Part shown: one piece after another, positions 7,484-15,984 of the stretch
Layout: each line of letters begins with the position of its first letter
Position numbering within the stretch: the first letter of the stretch is position 1
Assembly (NCBI GenBank): GCA_021818265.1
Contig: JAKAEP010000005.1
Location: forward strand, 1-64,000
Source of the DNA: Actinomycetes bacterium
Lineage (GTDB): Bacteria > Actinomycetota > Acidimicrobiia > Acidimicrobiales > RAAP-2
Direction of reading: 5' to 3'
Length of the DNA: 64,000 nt
The notes under the pieces: generated by a model
What the model saw: the letters and a program-made list of their open reading frames with translations, nothing else
What the model was told of the DNA's origin: nothing
Databases searched by the model: none
Made by a program: the position numbers and the translations under genes

Positions 7484-8784
7484 CAGTGCATCGACAGGAC
7501 GTGCAACAGGTAGTACGTCGTCGGCAGGGCGAACAGCAGGCCGTCGATCCGGTCCAGCAGGCCCCCGTGGCCCGGCAGGAGCCGGCCCAGGTCCTTCACG
7601 CCGAGGGTCCGCTTGACCATCGACTCGAAGAGGTCGCCGAGCGGTGCCGCGACCGAGAGGACGACCGCGAACTCCAGGCCGCGCGTGATGGTCCAGGGCG
7701 AGACCAGCGGGACGATGATCGCCCCGAAGACGAGCGCCAGCACGGTCCCGCCGACGAGCCCCTCGACGGTCTTGTTCGGCGAGAGCTTGGCGCTGAGCGG
7801 GTGCTTGCCGAGCCAGCGCCCGGTGAACAGGGCCCCGGTGTCGTTGCCGATCACGATGACCAGGGCGCCGAAGAGGTAGGCCAGCCCGTGGCGGTCGGCG
7901 AAGGCCGACGGCGAGAGCAGGGCCACCGCGTAGGCGCCGAGCACGCCCACCCAGGCGTAGACGAAGACCGTCACCCCGAGCCCGTCGAGCACGTCGATCG
8001 TGCGCTCGGCCGACATGTACCAGACGAAGCCCAGCACCACGAGCAGCACCGTCACCGGCCCGATCGCCACGAGGCCCTTGTTGTAGACCGCCACCCCGAG
8101 GGTCACCACCGCGACCAGGCCCAGCACGGTCGCCGGGTGGGCCCCGACCGAGCGGAAGCCGGCGAAGGCCTCGCCGCTCGCCACCGCCAGCACCACGACC
8201 ACCAGGGCGGTCAGCGGTAGCGGACCGGCGACGAAGAAGGCGAACACGACGATCGCGAGCAGCACCCCGGTCAGGACGGCCCGGGCCACCGAGCTCGTCG
8301 CCGGGGCCTGGCGCACGGCCCGACCGGCCAGCGGGTTGGCGGTCGGCCGGCGACGGGTCCGCTCGACGGGGCCGGTCCCGGGCTCGGGACGCGCCGGCTC
8401 GAACCACTCGGGCTCCTCGGCGGCGACCGGCGCGACCGCCACGTCCTCGTCGACGTCGAACTCCCAGGGGCGCGCCGTCTCGGTGCGCTCGGCTCCGGCG
8501 AGCATCGAGGTGTCGAACTGCTCCTCGTGGGCCACCCAGTCGGCCTCGCCCTCGCGCCAGGCCGGCGCCGGGATCGTCGACCAGGGGTCGTCGGAGGTCG
8601 CGGCCTCGCGCGCCACCACGATCGGCACCTGGCCGGTCGGCGCCTCGGTCCAGTGCGGCAGCAACGTCGTGGGGTCGATCGTCGGCAGGTCGTCGACGAG
8701 CTCGCCCGCCGGGGTGGCCCCCGTGATCGTCACGCGGGGCTCGTCGCTCCCCGACGCGGGGAACTCGCCGGTCGGCTCGTCCAT
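7483..8784 (-). CDS. cdsA: Phosphatidate cytidylyltransferase with long N-terminal extension
   Basis: 433 residues from ATG 8784 (GGAGAG upstream; the track TTG at 8805 lies within reach of frr and is less likely). The C-terminal half has about eight membrane segments and the CdsA signature SMVKRTLGVKDLGRLLPGHG followed by GLLDRIDG. It converts phosphatidic acid plus CTP to CDP-diacylglycerol. The first 160 or so residues are hydrophilic and acidic, with repeated motifs EPTGEFP and APTGQVP; this extension is absent from classical CdsA and its role is unknown. Confidence 0.94.
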   Translation of the reverse strand: MDEPTGEFPASGSDEPRVTITGATPAGELVDDLPTIDPTTLLPHWTEAPTGQVPIVVAREAATSDDPWSTIPAPAWREGEADWVAHEEQFDTSMLAGAERTETARPWEFDVDEDVAVAPVAAEEPEWFEPARPEPGTGPVERTRRRPTANPLAGRAVRQAPATSSVARAVLTGVLLAIVVFAFFVAGPLPLTALVVVVLAVASGEAFAGFRSVGAHPATVLGLVAVVTLGVAVYNKGLVAIGPVTVLLVVLGFVWYMSAERTIDVLDGLGVTVFVYAWVGVLGAYAVALLSPSAFADRHGLAYLFGALVIVIGNDTGALFTGRWLGKHPLSAKLSPNKTVEGLVGGTVLALVFGAIIVPLVSPWTITRGLEFAVVLSVAAPLGDLFESMVKRTLGVKDLGRLLPGHGGLLDRIDGLLFALPTTYYLLHVLSMH

Positions 8785-8794
8785 CGGCTCTCCG

Positions 8795-9364
8795 TCAGAC
8801 CTCAAGGAGCTCCTGCTCCTTGTGCGCGAGGAGCCCGTCGACCGCGGCCACCCCGTCCTGGGTGATCTTCTCGAGCACCTTCTCGACGCGCTCGAGCTCG
8901 TCGCTCGAGATCTCGTTCTCCTTCTCGAGCCCCTCGAGCTCCTGGCGGGCGTGGCGGCGCACGCCGCGGATCGCCACCCGACCCTCCTCGGCGCGCTGCT
9001 TGACCAGCTTCACGAACTCGCGGCGGCGCTCCTCGGTGAGGACCGGGAACGACAGGCGGATCACCTGGCCGTCGTTGCTCGGGGTGAGGCCGAGGTCGGC
9101 GCTGGAGATGGCCTTCTCGATCGCGTTGATCGACCCCTTGTCGAACGGCGACACCACCAGCAGGCGCGGCTCGGGCACCGAGAAGTTGGCCAGCTGCTTG
9201 AGCGGCGTCTCGGTCCCGTAGTAGTCGACGAGCACCCCCTCGACGAGAGCCGACGAGGCCCGGCCGGTGCGCACCGTGGCGAACTCGGAGCGCACGTGCT
9301 CGAGCGCCTTGGCCATGCGCTCGCGCGTGTCCGCGAGCACCATCTCGACGAGGTCGCTCTCCAT
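8795..9364 (-). CDS. frr: Ribosome recycling factor
   Basis: 189 residues. VRTGRASSALVEGVLVDYYG, the TPLKQLANFSVPEPRLL strand and IRLSFPVLTEERRREFVKLVK are diagnostic of RRF, which with EF-G splits post-termination ribosomes. ATG 9364 overlaps the pyrH stop by one base (TAATG), so the two are coupled. Placement between pyrH and cdsA is canonical. Confidence 0.97.
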   Translation of the reverse strand: MESDLVEMVLADTRERMAKALEHVRSEFATVRTGRASSALVEGVLVDYYGTETPLKQLANFSVPEPRLLVVSPFDKGSINAIEKAISSADLGLTPSNDGQVIRLSFPVLTEERRREFVKLVKQRAEEGRVAIRGVRRHARQELEGLEKENEISSDELERVEKVLEKITQDGVAAVDGLLAHKEQELLEV

Positions 9365-10074
9365 TACCTCACCAGCGTACCGACGGGCGCCCCGTCGAGG
9401 GCTCGCCCGAGGTTCCCCGGGGCCATCAGGTCGAAGACGCGGATGGGCAGGCGGTTGTCCTTGCAGAAGGTGATCGCGGTCATGTCCATCACCCGAAGGT
9501 CCCGGGCGATCACCTCGTCGAAGGAGAGCTCGTCGAAGCGCACGGCGTCGGCGTGGGCCCGCGGATCGACGTCGTAGACCCCGTCCACCCCGCCGTGGGT
9601 GCCCTTCAAGACGACGTCGGCCTCGATCTCGGCCGCGCGCTGGGCGGCCGGGGTGTCGGTCGTGAAGTAGGGGTTGCCCATGCCGGCCGCGAAGATCACC
9701 ACGCGGCCCTTCTCGAGGTGTCGCACGGCCCGCCGGCGGATGTAGGGCTCGGCGACCTGGTCCATCGAGAGCGCGGTCATGACCCGCGTGGGGCGCCCGT
9801 GGCTCTCGATCGCGTCCTGGAGGGCGAGCGCGTTGATGACCGTGCCGAGCATGCCCATGATGTCCGACGAGGCCCGGTTCATCCCGGCCATCGCGCCGGT
9901 CGCCCCGCGCCAGATGTTGCCGCCGCCGACGACCACGGCGAGCTCGAGCCCGCCGCGGTCCATCGCCGCGGCGATCTCGCGCGCGAGGAAGTCGACGGTC
10001 GTGGCGTCGATCGTCTCGTCGCTGGCGGCCGACGCCAGGGCCTCGCCCGAGAGCTTCAAGACGACCCGGCGCAC
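9364..10074 (-). CDS. pyrH: Uridylate kinase (UMP kinase)
   Basis: 236 residues from GTG 10074 ([14 protein letters not shown]). [50 protein letters not shown] and [18 protein letters not shown] are the amino-acid-kinase fold motifs of bacterial PyrH, which phosphorylates UMP to UDP. The start lies two bases after the tsf stop. The 1209-residue ORF of the track is this gene plus out-of-frame readthrough. Confidence 0.97.
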   Translation of the reverse strand: MRRVVLKLSGEALASAASDETIDATTVDFLAREIAAAMDRGGLELAVVVGGGNIWRGATGAMAGMNRASSDIMGMLGTVINALALQDAIESHGRPTRVMTALSMDQVAEPYIRRRAVRHLEKGRVVIFAAGMGNPYFTTDTPAAQRAAEIEADVVLKGTHGGVDGVYDVDPRAHADAVRFDELSFDEVIARDLRVMDMTAITFCKDNRLPIRVFDLMAPGNLGRALDGAPVGTLVR

Positions 10075-10076
10075 GG

Positions 10077-10868
10077 CTAGGCGCCGATGACGACCTGGGC
10101 GAACGCGCGCACCCGCGCGCCGCCGAGGAACTGGGCCACCGTCTCCTTCTCGTCCTTCACGTAGGGCTGCTCGGGCAGGACCCGCTCCTTGTACCACGCG
10201 TTGAGGCGACCCTCGACGATCTTGGGAACGGCCGCCTCGGGCTTGCCCTCGTTGCGGGTGATCTCCTCGACCGTGCGCCGCTCGGCCTCGACGTCGGCCG
10301 CCGGGACCTCCTCGCGCGTCAGGTACAGCGGGCGGGCGAAGGCGATGTGCACGGCCAGCTCGTGGGCCGTCTCCTCGCTGGCCCCGTCGACGACCACGGC
10401 CACCGCGTTCACCCCCCGGCCCGACTGCTGGTGCAGGTAGGTGTCGACGACCTCCCCCGGCCCGGCCTCGAGCCGGACGACCCGGCCGACCGAGATGTTC
10501 TCCTTGAGCGTGGTGAGGAGCCGCTCGATGTGCCCGCGGAACTCCTCCACCGACCCCTCGCCGGCCTCGCAGACGCGCGCGGCGATCTGGTCGGCCAGCG
10601 CGACGAACTCCTCGGACTTCGCGACGAAGTCGGTCTCGCAGCGCAGCTCGACGATGCTGGCGACGGCGCCGTCGCGCACGACGGCCACGCACCCCTCGCT
10701 CGCCTCGCGGTCGGCCCGCTTGGCCGCCGAGGCGAGGCCCTGGACGCGCAGCCACTGCGTGGCGGCCTCCATGTCGCCCCCGTTCTCCTCCAGGGCCCGC
10801 TTCGCGTCCATCATGCCGACGCCGGTCGCCTGACGCAGCGCCTGCACGTCCTTCGCGGTGATCGTCAC
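10077..10868 (-). CDS. tsf: Elongation factor Ts
   Basis: 263 residues. The N-terminal UBA-like domain with [19 protein letters not shown] and the core motif [17 protein letters not shown] are characteristic. EF-Ts exchanges GDP for GTP on EF-Tu. GTG 10868 is preceded by GGAGAGAG. It follows rpsB by 27 bases in the conserved rpsB-tsf-pyrH-frr order. Confidence 0.97.
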   Translation of the reverse strand: MTITAKDVQALRQATGVGMMDAKRALEENGGDMEAATQWLRVQGLASAAKRADREASEGCVAVVRDGAVASIVELRCETDFVAKSEEFVALADQIAARVCEAGEGSVEEFRGHIERLLTTLKENISVGRVVRLEAGPGEVVDTYLHQQSGRGVNAVAVVVDGASEETAHELAVHIAFARPLYLTREEVPAADVEAERRTVEEITRNEGKPEAAVPKIVEGRLNAWYKERVLPEQPYVKDEKETVAQFLGGARVRAFAQVVIGA

Positions 10869-10895
10869 CTTGCTCTCTCCTTGTGGGTCTCGGGT

Positions 10896-11642
10896 TCAGG
10901 CGCCCGTCGCGGCGGGCGCGGGCGCGGCGGGCGCGGGCGCGGCGGCGGGGCGGTTGTGGCGGACGTAGCGGCCCTCGACGACCGCCTCGGCCACCAGCTT
11001 GCACATGAGCGCGCCGGCGCGGATGGCGTCGTCGTTGCCCGGGATCACGTAGTCGATCAGGTCGGGGTCGCAGTTGGTGTCGACGACCGCGACGACGGGC
11101 AGGCCGAGCTTGCGCGCCTCGGTCACCGCGATGTGCTCCTTCTTCGTGTCGATCACGAAGACGGCGTCGGGCACGCGGTCCAGCGCGGCGATGCCCGCCA
11201 GGTTGCGGTCGAGCTTCTCGAGCTCGCGCGCGTGGCGCAGCGCCTCGCGCTTGGGCATGTTGGCGAAGTCGCCGGCCCGCTCCATCTGGCGCAGCTCGAC
11301 CAGGCGACGCACCCGGCCGTGGACGGTCGAGAAGTTCGTCAGCATCCCGCCCAGCCAGCGCTGGTTGACGTAGGGCATGCCGCACGCCGTGGCGTAGTCG
11401 GCCACCGGCCCCTGGGTCTGCTTCTTCGTGCCGACGAACAAGATCGTGCCGCCCCCGGCGACCAGGTCGCGCACGAAGGCGTAGGAGGTCTCGATCCCCG
11501 CGAGCGTCTTTCGCAGGTCGATGAGGTAGATCCCGTTGCGCTCGCCGAGGATGAAGCGGCGCATCTTGGGGTTCCAGCGACGCGTCTGGTGCCCGAAGTG
11601 CACGCCGGCGTCGAGGAGATCCTGCAGGGTGACCAGGGCCAC
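10896..11642 (-). CDS. rpsB: 30S ribosomal protein S2
   Basis: 248 residues. [49 protein letters not shown] and [20 protein letters not shown] identify S2. The C terminus is an Ala/Pro tail ([10 protein letters not shown]). The GTG start at 11642 has AAAGGA eight bases upstream. A leader of about 100 bases with a strong hairpin (11672-11714) lies upstream, where S2 leaders in other bacteria carry an autoregulatory structure. Confidence 0.97.
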   Translation of the reverse strand: MALVTLQDLLDAGVHFGHQTRRWNPKMRRFILGERNGIYLIDLRKTLAGIETSYAFVRDLVAGGGTILFVGTKKQTQGPVADYATACGMPYVNQRWLGGMLTNFSTVHGRVRRLVELRQMERAGDFANMPKREALRHARELEKLDRNLAGIAALDRVPDAVFVIDTKKEHIAVTEARKLGLPVVAVVDTNCDPDLIDYVIPGNDDAIRAGALMCKLVAEAVVEGRYVRHNRPAAAPAPAAPAPAATGA

Positions 11643-11671
11643 GTCGATGTCCTTTCGTTCGGTTGCTCACG

Positions 11672-11714
11672 CCCCGTGGAGCACCGCGAACGGCGACCGT
11701 ACGAATCCACGGGG
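11672..11714 (-). promoter_or_regulatory. Stem-loop in the rpsB leader (possible S2 autoregulatory element)
   Basis: A perfect 9-bp stem CCCCGTGGA / TCCACGGGG closes a 25-base loop that itself contains ACGG-TCG-CCGT on the minus strand. It ends 30 bases before the rpsB start codon. Two smaller palindromes (around 11715-11725 and 11730-11740) and a TACTAT box (11752-11757) lie upstream. Structure is seen; the regulatory role is inferred from rpsB leaders elsewhere. Confidence 0.5.
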
Positions 11715-11771
11715 ACTGCTCAGTGCCCGCCCACCGTGGGAGAGCCCGTCCATAGTAGTCGACCGGCCGGG

Positions 11772-12674
11772 TCAGCCCCTCGGGTGGGTGCGCCGGTGGA
11801 CGTTCTGCAGGCGCGACTTCGAGACGTGGGTGTACACCTGGGTCGTCGTCAGGTTGGCGTGGCCCAGGAGCTCTTGGACGACGCGCAGGTCGGCCCCGCC
11901 CTCGAGCAGGTGGGTCGCGTAGGTGTGGCGCAGCGCGTGGGGGTGGAGGTGCCCCCCGGGGGCCCGGCGGTCGAGGATCCGACGCACGTCGCGCGGCCCG
12001 AGGCGCCGACCGCGGCGGTTGAGGAAGAGCGCCTCGTCGGGCGAGTCGGGCCGGGCCGCCTCCTCGCGACCGTCCTCGAGCCACGCGCGCACCGCGGCGA
12101 GCCCCCGCGGGTGCAGGGGGACGACCCGCTCCTTGTCGCCCTTGCCGAGGACCCGCAGGAGGCCCCGGGTGAAGTCGACGCTCGCGCGGTCGAGGCCGCA
12201 CAGCTCGCCCACGCGCAGCCCGGCCCCGTAGAGCACCTCGCACACCGCGCGGTCGAGCTGGGCCCACTCGTCGTCGCCCCAGTCCTCGTCGAGCAGCGCG
12301 TCGAGTTGCTCGCGACTCGCCAGGTTCGGCAGCCGCGACGCGGGCTTGGGGGCGCTCAGGCGCGCCGCCGGGCTCTGGGCCACGTGGCCCCGCTCCACCA
12401 GCCAGTCGAAGTAGGCGCGCAGCCCGGCCCGCCGGCGCCGGAGGGTGGCGCGCTCGTCGCCGCGCTCGGTGAGCGCGGCCAGGTAGCGGCGCAGGTGGGC
12501 GGTCGTGACGTTCCCCGGCCCCTCGAGGCCGAGGCCGGCGGCGAAGCGGGCGAAGTCGGCGACGTCGCCGAGGTAGGCGCGCCGGGTGTTCACCGAGCGC
12601 TCGCGGGCGCGCAGCGTCGCGTCGAAGGCCTCGAGACGCCAGGTCGAGGCGGCGGGATCGCCGGCGCGCGCCAT
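11772..12674 (-). CDS. xerC: Tyrosine recombinase XerC/XerD
   Basis: 300 residues. An N-terminal SAM-like core-binding domain (about 10-100) precedes the catalytic domain with [12 protein letters not shown] (first Arg), [20 protein letters not shown] (HxxR) and [18 protein letters not shown] (catalytic Tyr). Such proteins resolve chromosome dimers at dif. The length and lack of an adjacent attachment site fit a housekeeping Xer rather than a phage integrase. It is divergent from the MtrA-like regulator and appears leaderless (TACCCT seven bases before ATG). Confidence 0.92.
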   Translation of the reverse strand: MARAGDPAASTWRLEAFDATLRARERSVNTRRAYLGDVADFARFAAGLGLEGPGNVTTAHLRRYLAALTERGDERATLRRRRAGLRAYFDWLVERGHVAQSPAARLSAPKPASRLPNLASREQLDALLDEDWGDDEWAQLDRAVCEVLYGAGLRVGELCGLDRASVDFTRGLLRVLGKGDKERVVPLHPRGLAAVRAWLEDGREEAARPDSPDEALFLNRRGRRLGPRDVRRILDRRAPGGHLHPHALRHTYATHLLEGGADLRVVQELLGHANLTTTQVYTHVSKSRLQNVHRRTHPRG

Positions 12675-12681
12675 GCGACCC

Positions 12682-12687
12682 AGGGTA
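12682..12687 (-). promoter_or_regulatory. -10 box TACCCT, leaderless xerC start
   Basis: TACCCT on the minus strand ends seven bases before the xerC ATG, and no Shine-Dalgarno is present. It belongs to the TANNNT class seen at many starts in this window. Confidence 0.5.
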
Positions 12688-12717
12688 GCCAGGCCCGGTG
12701 CGCCGGAGGGGGTTCAG

Positions 12718-12723
12718 TAGTGT
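12718..12723 (+). promoter_or_regulatory. Candidate -10 box TAGTGT for the mtrAB-like operon
   Basis: TAGTGT lies 19 bases before the response-regulator GTG, leaving room for a short leader with the GAGAGGAGAG ribosome binding site. No clear -35 is seen. Confidence 0.35.
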
Positions 12724-12742
12724 TCTGCGAGAGAGGAGAGCG

Positions 12743-13417
12743 GTGACGCGCATACTCATCGTCGAAGACGACGACCACATCCGCAGCGCCCTGACCCTCA
12801 TGTTCGAGGGCGAGGCGTTCGCCGTGGACGAGGCCCCCACGGGAGAGCTCGGCGTGGCGCTGTTCGACCGGATGGCCGCCGACCTCGCCATCGTGGACGT
12901 CATGCTGCCCGGCATGAGCGGCTTCGACACCTGCCGGGCCCTGCGCGAGCGCAGCGAGCTGCCGATCGTCATCGTCTCGGCCCGCGACGACACCGCCGAC
13001 GTCGTGCTGGGGCTCGAGTCCGGCGCCGACGACTACGTGACCAAGCCCTTCGTGCCCGAGGAGCTGCTCGCCCGGGTGCGCGCCCACCTGCGCCGCCGCC
13101 CCGACGGCCAGGCCAACGCCTTCACCCTGGGCGACCTGCGCGTCGAGCCCGACCGCGGCACGGTGACCGACCGCGCCGGGCGCGAGCTCCACCTCACCTC
13201 CACCGAGTTCCGCCTGCTCCTCGACCTGGCCGGCCAGAACGGCCGGGTGGTCTCGCGCGAGGACCTGCTCGAGCGCGTCTGGGGCTACGACTACTTCGGC
13301 GACAGCCGACTCGTCGACGTCCACATCCGCCGGCTGCGCACCAAGATCGAGCCCGACCCGGCCAACCCGCAGTACCTCGTCACCGTCCGGGGCTCGGGCT
13401 ACAAGCTGGTCCTCTAA
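12743..13417 (+). CDS. OmpR/PhoB-family response regulator (MtrA-like)
   Basis: 224 residues from GTG 12743, chosen because AGGAGAG lies directly upstream and the protein then starts [15 protein letters not shown]. The receiver domain shows the acidic pair, phospho-acceptor Asp in [12 protein letters not shown], and KP in YVTKPF. The C-terminal winged helix contains [29 protein letters not shown] and [16 protein letters not shown]. It is a DNA-binding output for the kinase that follows with one base of overlap (TAATG). With a GerMN lipoprotein third, the cassette resembles mtrA-mtrB-lpqB. I leave the symbol empty because orthology is not proven. Confidence 0.93.
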   Translation: MTRILIVEDDDHIRSALTLMFEGEAFAVDEAPTGELGVALFDRMAADLAIVDVMLPGMSGFDTCRALRERSELPIVIVSARDDTADVVLGLESGADDYVTKPFVPEELLARVRAHLRRRPDGQANAFTLGDLRVEPDRGTVTDRAGRELHLTSTEFRLLLDLAGQNGRVVSREDLLERVWGYDYFGDSRLVDVHIRRLRTKIEPDPANPQYLVTVRGSGYKLVL

Positions 13418-14808
13418 TGCGTCGACGGAGTCTCCGACTTCGCCTGGCGCTCACCTTCGGGTTCGGGGCGTTCATCCTGAGCGCGCTGTTCGCGACCGTC
13501 ACCTACGTCGGGGTCCACCACGTCCTGGTCTCCGACGCCGTCCAGACCGACCTCAACCAGAGCTACGTGAACGCCGCCCTGGTGCGCTCGACGCTCTACA
13601 CCTCGCCGCCGGACCTCGCGAACGAGCTGAACTCCATCGAGGGCGCGACCGGCTCGAGCGTCCTCGTCCAGACCCACCGCGAGTGGCTCTCCAAGTCCAA
13701 CGGCGCCGCCACGGCCGACGTGCCCGCGACCCTCATCGACGACGTGGTCGCGGGGCGGGCCGCGACCCAGGTCATCGGGGTGGGCAACCACGTCTTCTAC
13801 GTGGTGGGCGTGCCCATCCCGTCGGTGGAGACCCAGTTCTTCGAAGTCTTCCCCCTCGACCCGGTGGCCCACACCCTCTCGATCCTCCTGCTCGTGCTGG
13901 TCCTCGGCGCGGCCGTCACCTCCCTGACCGGCCTCGCCGGCGGCCTGTGGGTCGCGCGGCGCACGGTGCGGCCCCTCGAGGACGTCTCGCACGCCGCGGC
14001 CGCCATCGCCGGCGGCGACCTCTCGACGCGCCTCCAGGTGAACCGGGCCGACCGCGAGGTCCAGCAGCTCACGGCATCGTTCAACGAGATGGTGGCCCGG
14101 CTCACCGACCGGCTCGAGCGCGACGCCCGCTTCGCCTCCGACGTCAGCCACGAGCTGCGCTCGCCGCTCACCACGCTCGTCACGACCGCGGGCGTTCTCC
14201 AGCAGCACCGCGCCGACCTGAGCGACGTCGGCCGCCAGAGCCTCGACCTGCTCGTGGCGGACCTGTCCATCTTCCAGGCCCTGGTCGAGGACCTCCTCGA
14301 GATCGCCCGCAGCGACGCCGGCGCCGCCCCGCTCGTGCTCGAGACGGTCGACGGCGCCGAGCTGGTGCGCCAGTCGGTGCGCTCGGCGGCGCGCCGACAC
14401 GGCTTCGCCGCGCCGCCGGTCGAGATCGACCCGGCGCTCGCCCAGCCGCTCGTGGAGGTGGACCGGCGCCGCTTCGAGCGGGCCCTCACCAACCTGCTCG
14501 ACAACGCCCACCACTACGCCGGCGGCGCCACCGCGGTGCGGGTCGAGGGCGAGGGGGACCGCTTCGTGGTGCACGTCGACGACGCCGGCCCGGGCGTCCT
14601 GGACGAAGAGCGCGAGGCCGTCTTCCAGCGCTTCGCGCGCGGCCACGCCGCGCGCAGCCGGGGGGTGGCCCGCGGGACCGGGCTCGGCCTCGCGCTGGTG
14701 CGCGAGCACGTGCGGACCCTCGGGGGCACCGTCGAGGTCACCCGCTCCCCCGACGGCGGGGCGCGCTTCAGCCTGCGCCTGCCCCTGGCGAGCGAGGCGT
14801 CGTCGTGA
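13417..14808 (+). CDS. Sensor histidine kinase (MtrB-like)
   Basis: 463 residues. Membrane segments near 8-32 and 155-180 flank an extracytoplasmic sensor region. A HAMP domain follows (ARRTVRPLEDVSHAAAAIAGGDL), then HisKA with DVSHELRSPLTTL (His near 244), and HATPase_c with NLLDNAHHYAGG, DDAGPGVLDEE and GTGLGLALVREH. It should autophosphorylate and pass phosphate to the regulator upstream. Its stop overlaps the start of the lipoprotein gene (GTGA), so the three genes are one translationally coupled operon. Sensing target unknown. Confidence 0.93.
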   Translation: MRRRSLRLRLALTFGFGAFILSALFATVTYVGVHHVLVSDAVQTDLNQSYVNAALVRSTLYTSPPDLANELNSIEGATGSSVLVQTHREWLSKSNGAATADVPATLIDDVVAGRAATQVIGVGNHVFYVVGVPIPSVETQFFEVFPLDPVAHTLSILLLVLVLGAAVTSLTGLAGGLWVARRTVRPLEDVSHAAAAIAGGDLSTRLQVNRADREVQQLTASFNEMVARLTDRLERDARFASDVSHELRSPLTTLVTTAGVLQQHRADLSDVGRQSLDLLVADLSIFQALVEDLLEIARSDAGAAPLVLETVDGAELVRQSVRSAARRHGFAAPPVEIDPALAQPLVEVDRRRFERALTNLLDNAHHYAGGATAVRVEGEGDRFVVHVDDAGPGVLDEEREAVFQRFARGHAARSRGVARGTGLGLALVREHVRTLGGTVEVTRSPDGGARFSLRLPLASEASS

Positions 14809-15380
14809 GGGCCCTGCGCGCCCTCGGGGTGGCGGGCGCCGCCCTGGCGCTCGCCGGCTGCGGGCTCATCACCCCCGCCGCGGGCCCGACCTCGGTCGCG
14901 CGCTCCAAGGTGGGCTTCAGCCTGCTCTCGCCGACGATCCCCGGCACCGACCACGCGCGGGTCCGCTTCGAGACCGAGCCGATCTTCATCGTCGACGCGG
15001 CCCACCACCTCTCCCCGACCAGCCGGATCGTGCCGTCGCCACCCTCGATCGCAACGGTCGTCGGCCAGCTCCTCGCCGGCCCGACGGCCATCGAGCGCTC
15101 GGCCGGCTTCACGAGCGCCCTGCCGAACGACCTCGTGCTCATCGCGGCCACCGTGCGCCGCCACGTCGGCTACGTGGACCTGTCGGGGTCGCTCACCGAG
15201 CTGCCCCGCGACCAAGAGCTCCTCGCCATCGGCCAGCTCGTGCTCACCGCGGCCTACGTCGGCGCGACCCAGGGCCTGCAGATCTCACTCGCCGGGGCCA
15301 TCCAGAGCCTGCCGCTGCCCTCGGGGGGCCACGCCACGGTGCTGACGGTGTCGGAGTACGCGGGGCTCTTGAACGGCTAG
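14805..15380 (+). CDS. GerMN-domain lipoprotein, short LpqB-like
   Basis: 191 residues from GTG 14805 (MRALRALGVAGAALALAGCG): a signal peptide with lipobox LAGC, so lipidated and surface-anchored. The mature part fits a GerMN domain (VVGQLLAGPTAIERSAGFTSALPN, VGYVDLS, IGQLVLTAAYV). LpqB in mycobacteria follows mtrAB, modulates MtrB, and is about 580 residues with a C-terminal propeller; this one is only the GerMN part. It may therefore be a minimal LpqB. The TAG stop shares CTAG with the rsfS stop on the other strand. Confidence 0.82.
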   Translation: MRALRALGVAGAALALAGCGLITPAAGPTSVARSKVGFSLLSPTIPGTDHARVRFETEPIFIVDAAHHLSPTSRIVPSPPSIATVVGQLLAGPTAIERSAGFTSALPNDLVLIAATVRRHVGYVDLSGSLTELPRDQELLAIGQLVLTAAYVGATQGLQISLAGAIQSLPLPSGGHATVLTVSEYAGLLNG

Positions 15381-15766
15381 CGCCGCTCGGCGTGACGGCG
15401 CACCGGCGCCGAGCGCCACAGGTGCTCGAGGTCGTAGTACTCCCGGGCCGACTCGTCGAAGACGTGCACGACGACCTCGCCGTAGTCGAGGGCGACCCAC
15501 TCGGCCGACTCGAGCCCCTCGACGTGCGAGGGCGCGACGCCGACACGCCGGCGCACCCGCGCCTCGACCTCCTCGGCGATCGCGCGCACCTGGCGGTCGG
15601 TGCGCCCCGAGGTGAGCACCATGGCGTCGAAGGCGTCGGTCAGCCCGCGCAGGTCGAGCACGACGGTGTCGCGGCCGAGCTTCTCGTCGCAGGCCTCGAT
15701 CGCCACCTCGACGACGGACTCCGTGAAGGGATCCTGGGGCGCCTCGGACGGGGCGGCGCCGGTCAC
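15377..15766 (-). CDS. rsfS: Ribosomal silencing factor RsfS
   Basis: 129 residues from GTG 15766. AIEACDEKLGRDTVVLDLRGLTDAFDAMVLTSGRTDRQVRAIAEEV and EWVALDYGEVVVHVFDESAREYYDLEHLW are classic RsfS/DUF143 motifs. It binds L14 on the 50S subunit and blocks subunit joining in starvation. It follows nadD and a small membrane gene, the usual nadD-...-rsfS order. No good ribosome binding site is seen, so the start is provisional. It ends tail-to-tail with the lipoprotein gene in a shared CTAG. Confidence 0.93.
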   Translation of the reverse strand: MTGAAPSEAPQDPFTESVVEVAIEACDEKLGRDTVVLDLRGLTDAFDAMVLTSGRTDRQVRAIAEEVEARVRRRVGVAPSHVEGLESAEWVALDYGEVVVHVFDESAREYYDLEHLWRSAPVRRHAERR

Positions 15767-15794
15767 GGTCTCACTCAGCGGGCGTCTCCCCCAC

Positions 15795-15971
15795 TCAGTG
15801 GGCCACCCCCAGGGCGACGAGGGCCACGACGAAGGGGACGCCGACGAGCGCGGCGCCGAGCGCGCCCAGACGCTGGCGGCGGCGCCGACGGGCGCGGCGC
15901 GAGAGCGGCGAGTCGACGGGCCGCGGCGGCGCCGAGCGCACGTCACGGACGTCGAAGCTTCGTACGGCCAT
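15795..15971 (-). CDS. 58-residue basic single-span membrane microprotein
   Basis: Too short for the ORF track. From ATG 15971 it reads MAVRSFDVRDVRSAPP, then a very basic stretch ([13 protein letters not shown]), then one hydrophobic span (ALGAALVGVPFVVALVALGVAH) up to TGA. A TAGAGT box sits seven bases before the ATG, as at other leaderless genes here, supporting a real gene. It lies between nadD and rsfS, where many actinobacteria carry a membrane-anchored LytR-type gene; this may be a minimal relic or an unrelated peptide. Predicted topology: N-in, basic cytoplasmic tail. Function unknown. Confidence 0.6.
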   Translation of the reverse strand: MAVRSFDVRDVRSAPPRPVDSPLSRRARRRRRQRLGALGAALVGVPFVVALVALGVAH

Positions 15972-15978
15972 CGAGCCG

Positions 15979-15984
15979 ACTCTA
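15979..15984 (-). promoter_or_regulatory. -10 box TAGAGT before the 58-residue gene
   Basis: TAGAGT ends seven bases before the ATG at 15971 and overlaps the nadD stop codon. It suggests a leaderless internal promoter within the nadD-rsfS operon. Confidence 0.45.

Noticed and set aside
6317-8407. A 696-residue ORF suggesting a CdsA-Dxr fusion
   Set aside because: The upstream part is an out-of-frame shadow of cdsA; Dxr starts at ATG 7483 with the normal N terminus.
9364-12993. A 1209-residue ORF covering pyrH, tsf, rpsB and xerC
   Set aside because: Only the last 236 residues are PyrH; the rest is an Arg/Pro/Gly-rich shadow frame over four well-recognized genes.
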